Positions 57,603-64,000 of a stretch of 64,000 nucleotides of DNA are shown piece by piece. The DNA lies in contig JAIWND010000012.1 of NCBI GenBank assembly GCA_025330725.1, positions 1-64,000 on the forward strand, written 5' to 3'. The translations under genes and the position numbers were made by a program. Position 1 is the first letter of the stretch. The number at the start of each line of letters is the position of its first letter. Below the pieces are notes generated by a model that saw nothing but the letters and a program-made list of their open reading frames with translations, ran no database searches and was not told where the DNA came from. The DNA is from Chlamydoabsidia padenii. Taxonomy: Eukaryota; Mucoromycota; Mucoromycetes; Mucorales; Cunninghamellaceae.

Positions 57603-59651
57603 ATGCCAATTTTTAAGGATCATCCCTGTGAAGTCTGTGGCACTTCCAGATACAAAAAAACGAGTGATGGTGGCTATGTTTGCAAATATGGACATCAAAT
57701 GGTGGTAAGTAGTCAACCAAAATAGAGTCTTTTGATACACGTACTAATATATTGATTTGTATAGGGTTATCGCGAAGAACAAGGAGAAGAAAATAGCATG
57801 CTTGGGGTTAGGGTAACTAAAAGGAAAAAGGTAGCAAACACTGATACAAATGTAAAACGTAAGTAAAAACGAACTTGATGATAATGAACAATACTAAATC
57901 CTAGATTCAATCTTGGTAGGGCTATATGGGGCTGAACTTGAAGATGCTTATGTAAGAATCTTCCAATTCTCTTTACAAGTAATGGCGCAATCTTTTATCA
58001 CTGATCTTGGATTTCCCGCAGAATATGAAGTAAGTAATATCTTATCAGGCACAAAGGCCAGGCTCATTCTTACATTATTATTATTATCACCTAGTATGCC
58101 ATTCGCGAACTCTGGCTTTTATATGTCCGTAGCAGCAATTTAACTCTAGTCAACGCCCACATCATCAACTCTGACAGTAAACCCAACATCACCTCTGCCT
58201 CGAAACTGTTTATGGCGGCCAACAACCCTGAAGATCTCTTGAACGAAACTGACTCTGACTCTGATGTTGACGATAAAAACAGCATTACCATCCAAAAATA
58301 CGAACCCACTACACCTACCGTTGACGATATCAAACCACGCCGACTCAATCATTCCACGGGTAGATGGCCAAAACTACGCTTCCGGCATGTCATTGTATTT
58401 TGCTATATCACCAGTGTATACCTAGGGTGGCCAATCACTATTAATGATATTCGTCGATGGTGCTTAACGATGCGACTGCCTTACCTCCGTATTATCAATC
58501 TAATACCAGACAGATCAATCAACCTTTTGGATCTACGACCTGCGATGGCCATGTTAAGATTCCCAGAGAACGAAGCTATACGCGGCGACGTCAGTATTTA
58601 TGTTAATGCCTTTGTCATCAAGTGCGGTCTTACTCTTCCAAAATTCAATGTGTCTCCATTGATCTTCCGTTATTGCACCCAATTGTTTTTACCAGGTAAC
58701 AAAAAGAAACCCCCCCCATCAGTGTCATATACAATACTTTTACTAATATTATTTTATGATCTATAATACCATAGTGGAAATATACTTTTGTGCCGTGGAA
58801 TTGTACAAAAAGCACTCTTACGAAGCAATCATTAATAGACACAGTAAATATGACGAAAACACTCCATGCCCCAATCACTTTTATCACGACATTGACAATC
58901 ATATCATGGTGGTCATCCTGGTGTTGGCCAAATTCCTTTATGACCTGGACGACAAAGATAATACGTAAGTAATATCACATATCCCCCAAACAAGTCTGAT
59001 TTATCCCTTCTTTCATCTTGTAGTGAACTCCATTATGACATACCCGCTTTAACACCACCTCTTCCGAGGAAAACCTGGTTGGCCCTCATTCAAGCTAATT
59101 TTGACAGATGGGATAACATTTGTCGTAAAAAAATGTTCGGATCAACCGAGATGGACTTGGACTTTACTCTGGATTTTCTCAAGGTGGCAGCAACTCGTCG
59201 CAAAGACAAAAAGAAAGAACGAAGTAAGTATGAGTATGATTGATATGGGGATTAACAACCTGAACTAATCTCTTTTTCTTCTTCTTCTTTTTTTTTCTTT
59301 CTTTGTTTTACTCGTTTAGAATCTCTTGTGCGAAGTTACATTACAAGATTAAGAAACGACTTGATCCCATCAAAGCATACCTCTCAATGGTACAGTGACT
59401 TTTTGACGGATGTACCACGATTATCAGCGACGATCGACAACCAAGTCAAGGAAAATGATACCTTTAAAAAGGTCATAGGCGATAAGTATCTTCACTATAG
59501 AAAAAAGCGGAAATCTAGGAGCAAAACTAGGTATACTAAAGAATACGAAAATGTCCTCATGCTGGCTTGTCGGATCACCGGCTGCTCCTTTGAAACTATG
59601 AACAGACATTTGACAAGCTACGAATACCTCCTCATCAATAGTACAGATTAG
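57603..59651 (+). CDS. RRN7: RNA polymerase I core factor subunit Rrn7 (TAF1B-like)
   Basis: Seven exons (57603-57704, 57765-57858, 57905-58029, 58095-58695, 58775-58964, 59024-59223, 59320-59651) give 547 aa. The N terminus is a zinc ribbon (C9, C12, C27, H31 in CEVCGTSRYKK ... YVCKYGHQ), the RRN7/TAF1B signature. A TFIIB-like first cyclin fold follows (YGAELEDAYVRIFQFSLQVM, YAIRELWLLYVRS), then an acidic insertion and a second fold region containing FRHVIVFCYITSVYLGWPIT and DIRRWCLTMRLPYL. Rrn7 is the TFIIB-related factor of the Pol I core factor that loads polymerase on rDNA. The C terminus is basic. Confidence 0.88.
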
Positions 59652-60231
59652 ACGTTAATAAAAATTCTCTCTATATTTGTCCTTATTACTTAATAAAATG
59701 TTGTGTTATCATGCTATACTTGTCTATTGTCTGGTGTTTGTGTATGGGGCATTGGTGTTTATTTGACTTTTTTTTTTTCAAAAAAAAAAAAAAAAAAACC
59801 CCTCCGACAATCATTTAGCATGAATGATTTACTCAACTCGCTTTGTACCTTTTTAAATCAACCATACATACTGTCAATAACTTTTTATCTTTTTGTAATT
59901 GAGCACGTATATTTTAACTCCAATCCCTTATTCCACTAGAACACACTGATTCAAACCAACAGGACGACGGGGTCCTTTTTTTTGGTATGGCATTAGCATC
60001 ATGGGAAGATGTAATGGTGTTGATGCAATAAAATGATATATTGAGACACACTCTCTCATGGATGTAGTCTTCATTTTATCAGGTCAATCATCTATTGATT
60101 CGGGGACCTTGTGTGTAACTAGTGGAATTTGAAACACCGATGCCATCTTTTTTTTTTTTTTTTTTTCATAAAAAAGGATCCAAATAATTTCTTTCCCACC
60201 TTCTTTCTTTACTTGATTATTATATCACACC
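59652..60231. other. Intergenic region RRN7 to glutathione peroxidase
   Basis: AATAAA near 59691 closes RRN7. A poly-A run lies at about 59782-59798 and a poly-T run at about 60148-60166. TGGAATTTGAAACACCG at about 60122 is a weak motif relative. No gene is seen. Confidence 0.45.
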
Positions 60232-61074
60232 ATGGCTTCTCAATCACTATTTGACTTTACAGTGAAAAACATCAAGAATGAAGACTGGAATCTTGCTGAA
60301 CTCAAGGGAAAGGTAAAGTACAAAAAACCCCCCCCCACTGGTCAAGTACTAAAAAGATGCTATTAGGTTGTCCTTGTGGTGAACGTGGCTTCCAAGTGTG
60401 GCTTTACTAAACAGTATGCTGGACTTGAGGACCTTTATCAAAAGTACAAAGATCAAGGTTTTGTTATTGTGGGTGCCCCTTGTAATCAATTCGCGGGACA
60501 AGGTAACAAGTGAAAACAAAGAAACATGTAAGAATGGAAACTCATCATTGTTGTTGTTTTATATATAGAACCTGGAAGCCAAGAAGATATCCAAAACTTT
60601 TGCTCTTTGAAATGGAATGTCACTTTCCCCCTGACGGCCAAACTGTAAGTGTATATCGAATGACACCTATTACCCATTGCTGACTAATCTTCTTTGCCCC
60701 TCTGGTTATTAACAGTGAAGTAAACGGGGATAACGAAGCGCCTATCTACAAGTTTTTGAAGGAAAGCAAACCTGGTATCTTTGGGTAAGTGATCAAAGTT
60801 ATGACTCGATCAGTTATTAATTACAATCTCTTTATATATATATATATATCATGTAGTTTAAAACGTATCAAGTGGAACTTTGAAGTAAGCGTCCAAAAAA
60901 AAAAGGGGAGGGGGACAACTGGGCTGGTATACTGACACTTTTTTTTTTTTTTTTTTCGTCACGTAGAAATTCTTGGTGGACCGCGAAGGAAAGGTGGTTA
61001 ACCGGTATGCATCAACAACTGAACCCAAGTCCATCAGTCCGGAAATCGAAGAACTTTTGAAGGCTAATCATTAA
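60232..61074 (+). CDS. Glutathione peroxidase-like thiol peroxidase (Gpx/Hyr1)
   Basis: Six exons (60232-60312, 60367-60502, 60569-60644, 60716-60784, 60857-60884, 60967-61074) give 165 aa. The peroxidatic residue is Cys, not selenocysteine ([14 protein letters not shown]38). The conserved Gln/Trp sites follow ([12 protein letters not shown] and KWNFEKFLVD). A resolving Cys lies in [13 protein letters not shown] (C84), as in yeast Gpx3/Hyr1, so it is probably thioredoxin-dependent and reduces lipid and H2O2 peroxides. It is split into unusually many short exons (28-136 nt) for such a small protein. Confidence 0.95.
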
Positions 61075-62040
61075 TGAATGACCTCTCTCCCTCTCCCTCT
61101 CGCTGGTGGTAATGGATTCTTTTGTTTTTAGTTTAGTTTAGCATAGTATAGTAGTCTTTATCTTTTTAAATGTTAATAATAAAATGGGGCAACCTTTCAA
61201 TCACATCTACTATATACTAGGAAGGGTGCTGCATCATCCACACCACCATTCTTATGGGCACTTTAAATCTCGACCCTTGTCTCACAAATCCTGTCCACTC
61301 ACACTCACTGTATTCTCTACATAGCCAGATTCCAAATGACCACTGCTCACTATTGTAGTGACAATAAATTTTTTTTTTCGTACTCCAAAAACTTGTGCTA
61401 TTGGAGTCAAGTTGAGATGGATTAGACTTTGCAATTGAGTACTCATCTTGTGATTCCCACACAGAAACAGAGAAAAATAATTTTGAACCCCGCTACTCTC
61501 TCTATTCAAGGTATACTTTCCTTTTAACACTCTTGGGGAAATGAAGATCACTAGTTTTCTTTAGCTACTATGTATTTACTTTACTATAAAAGTTGATCAA
61601 GCCTCAGGGACATCCAATCAAGGGATCGATTTGGGCAAACGCTTAATGCAGGCGGGATTTGAAGTGTGGATCAAAAGCATCCAATCTCTCCCTCGTTAGA
61701 AAACAAAGGAAGGAGTTAGTGGATTAGTATGTTAGTATATAGACCATACGGTTCAAGTTTGGGGCAAATCATCCGACTGTTAAGATTTCTATTAATGTTT
61801 TTGTGTAGGTTTATGCGTTCCGTGGCATTCCAAATGCATGAATCGGAGTTGACGAATAAAAGTAAACGACGCGATTTGGATTTACATACAATACGCAAAA
61901 GACCATAAAAAAAGTACACTATGTAAATATATTTATTTGTTAAGATATATAAATAAATAAAAAATACTAAACTAAACACAAAGAGGGGGTTACACTATAT
62001 ATTCTGAGGGAGAGAAGGGGGGTGGGAAGACTGGGGGGAG
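61075..62040. other. Intergenic region GPx to Dis3L2/SSD1-like gene
   Basis: AATAAA near 61178 ends the peroxidase gene. TTTTGAACCCCGC (61481-61493) is a motif variant and GGCGGGATTTGAAGT (61651-61665) an exact core. The next gene is convergent, so these copies have no obvious target. Unsupported short frames lie on the minus strand. Confidence 0.5.
61651..61665 (+). promoter_or_regulatory. GCGGGATTTSAA motif (exact core) between convergent genes
   Basis: GGCGGGATTTGAAGT. Both flanking genes end here, so a promoter role would imply a non-coding or unannotated transcript. Confidence 0.4.
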
Positions 62041-64000
62041 CTAAGCATAAGGATTAGACGCCAAGACACGAATCAATGGTGAGGTGCGCATGACTTCAAT
62101 GGTCAGAATCACCCTGATTTTATCCAAAGCTTGAATGGTTTGTGAGCATTGTTCGGGGCTGAATGAGGTACTGCTGGATAGACGGGCTTGAATGATGGAT
62201 TGTCGCTTTGATGATTTTGTTGATGATATGTTGTTGGTGGTGGATTGTTGGATTGTATCAGGTAAAATGTAATCATCATCCATGTCTTCGTATTCGTCAT
62301 CCGAGAGACTCCAGCGAGACTGTTGACCAGTAGAAGTATCCATTCCCTTTTTCCAAAACATGGTCAGTGCTCGACGGGAATTATCCAATTCAGATCGCCA
62401 GACAGGCAAGTTGGCCAGGTGAATTCGTCTTTCCATGTTGAGTTCAGGTATCATCACATCAAAGTAGTCATCAAATACAGATATCACTTGAGCTTCACGG
62501 TATACAATCTTGATATTGTTATTGTTATTGTTATTGTTGTTAGGAGGTAATGTTGCACGTTCATTGAGATGGAGAGCCATAAACAATAATCCACTTTGTT
62601 CCCGAGCCACCAGAGCAGCTTCCTTTTTGACATTACAATGTTGACCTAGTTTTTGGATGGTGTCTCGGTCCAAATAAAAGTGACGATCTATGATTATAAA
62701 GAAAAAGTTAATATAAAGCACGATTCAATATCTTCTTCTTTTTTAACTTACCATTGGCGAGAGCAGATTCTAGTTGACGATGGACAATGATATCAGCAAA
62801 TCGACGACTGGGTGCCGTAAAGTGAGTGAAGAGAGGGATATTCAATGAGTAATGAGAGAATTTTAGAATATCAAGGACCCCGGTGCAAAAGTATTTTGGA
62901 GCCTGCATGGTCTTGAGCACAAGGACAGACACGATTTTACGGACATTGTCATCTTCAATAGCCAAAATAGATCGTTCCAAAGCATTGGCGCTTGAGATAT
63001 CCAAGTGCACACCCAAATGACGAGACGCATATTGTTCCAATTCCACAATCTTACGATCCATAGGTTTAGCTTGTCGTCGCAGCAATGCCAGTTCAGGGAG
63101 ATGACTAGAGATCTTTTGTGCGACACTTTGGTTGGCCAATAAGAGGAATTCCTTGACAGTCGCCGAAGCCTTGGGTTTCTGAGCGATGTGGATCGCTGAA
63201 GGAATGGAGTGATCATTGTCAACAGGGTGGTCAAAGGTAAATGCAAGTTCTTCACGACGTTGAGACATCCCACCATCCACACCGAATCGACGTTCACGAA
63301 GTTGGGTGGCAATTTTGTAGAGTGTCTTGAGATCTGATTCGATATCTGATGACAATTGTTGATCCATTCCGTCCACCATTAGATTTCCACCTTCCACCAC
63401 CACTTTTTCCACATCTTCATAAGTCAACTTGGCACAGGATCTAAGTTACAAAAAAAAAAAAGAAGAAGAAGAAGCATGAGACAGATTGTCAAATAAAAGA
63501 AGGGATTGACTTACTTGACAATTGATTTTCCAAACCACGTATCCAACACCTTGCCTTCAGAGTCCAATTTCCATACCACAGAAAAGGCAAATCTTGTTTG
63601 ATCGGGAACCAAGTTGGTGACTTGATTGGTCAGACAAGTAGGAAGCATGGGCACCGACTTGTGGATCAGATCAACACGCACACCACGAGCACGAGCTTCT
63701 TTATCCAAAGGTGAGTTGGCCTTGATAAAGTAGGTCACATCACTGATATGCACACCAACTTCAAATGTATCATCACCAAGTTTGTGAATAGACAAAGCAT
63801 CGTCCAAGACTATACATACAGAAAAAGAGAGAGAGATTAGTCTATATTAACATGTAAAAAATCATTTCGTATTACCATCCGAGTTGGAAGGATCAATTGT
63901 AAAGACACGAGCTTCGTTGAAAGCACGTCGCTTATCATCAGGGATAGGCGAAAAGTCATACGGGATCGAGGGCAAGCATTTGTTGACTTGTTCAGAGAAT
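62041..64000 (-). CDS. Dis3L2/SSD1-family RNB-domain protein (5' end outside the window)
   Basis: The gene runs off the right edge. Visible exons are 63876->64000, 63515-63809, 62752-63440 and 62041-62687. The RNB catalytic domain is evident: FTIDPSNSDVLDDALSIH, VGVHISDVTYFIKANSPLDK, SVPMLPTCLTNQVTNL, TVKEFLLLANQSVA, and the C-terminal HFTAPSRRFADIIVHRQLE. An S1-like C-terminal part with an Asn-repeat insertion follows. In active RNase II/Dis3 enzymes the first motif is IDPxTAxDLDDAL. Here the third Asp position reads Val (SDVLDD), so nuclease activity is doubtful and the protein may be an SSD1-type RNA-binding pseudonuclease. The other Asp residues and the RR pair are kept. It would bind mRNAs or uridylated RNAs in the cytoplasm. 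Confidence 0.85.

Overview
The window looks like nuclear DNA of an early-diverging filamentous fungus, most likely Mucoromycota (Mucorales-like). It is AT-rich, and its genes carry short introns (about 45-150 bp) with GTAAGT/GTAAAG donors, CTAAC/CTGAC-type branch points and pyrimidine-rich TAG acceptors. Homopolymers and microsatellites are dense in introns and intergenic DNA. The proteins are typical fungal housekeeping families: fungal ATP sulfurylase with a degenerate APS-kinase tail, SPT7, CCL1/cyclin H, APD1, TFB5, RRN7 and a Dis3L2/SSD1-type protein. Exon joints were placed by hand so that protein frame and splice consensus agree. For nearly every multi-exon gene the summed exon length is a multiple of three.

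Layout. 0-10 kb: PEX19; a small unknown gene; the divergent ribosomal pair RPS16 (-)/RPL27A (+); RPS27 (-) divergent from an alpha-arrestin (+); a ZRC1-like zinc transporter (-). 10-20 kb: a secreted Kre9/Knh1-like protein; ATP sulfurylase MET3 (-); a Rossmann-fold epimerase-like protein; proteasome chaperone PSMG4 (-) divergent from RPS12 (+); cyclin H. 20-31 kb: APD1-like Fe-S protein; a His-rich small protein; an interrupted small ORF; ATP12; a SulP sulfate permease (-). 32-46 kb: an F-box/WD40 protein; a MAPEG (MGST3-like) enzyme; P5C dehydrogenase; a Spo71-like PH protein; a 1.4-kb foldback repeat element; ornithine aminotransferase (-). 46-64 kb: the 16-exon SPT7 (-) divergent from a bZIP factor (+); a class I glutamine amidotransferase apparently joined to a PEX39/C6orf226-type domain; a Myb/SANT protein; TFB5; RRN7; glutathione peroxidase; and the 3' part of a Dis3L2/SSD1-family gene (-) running off the right edge.

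Functional links. Sulfate uptake (SulP), sulfate activation (MET3) and a bZIP of the GCN4/cys-3 type share the window. P5C dehydrogenase and ornithine aminotransferase are consecutive steps from ornithine to glutamate and sit 5 kb apart. Two peroxisome-biogenesis genes (PEX19 and the PEX39-like domain) are present. SPT7, TFB5, cyclin H (CAK/TFIIH) and RRN7 are all transcription machinery. None of these is a tight cluster, so I treat them as neighbourhood observations only.

The strongest unexplained signals are: (1) a recurrent promoter motif, GCGGGATTTSAA, with 16 exact GGGATTTSAA cores that all lie outside confident coding exons, many 70-240 bp upstream of start codons; (2) a foldback element at 42.4-43.86 kb made of about 239-bp tandem units that reverse direction at a central palindrome and are enclosed by a degenerate terminal inverted repeat; (3) the apparent amidotransferase-PEX39 fusion; (4) start-codon-proximal introns carrying ATCC/GGAT repeats in all four ribosomal protein genes; (5) a missing catalytic aspartate in the Dis3L2/SSD1-type gene.
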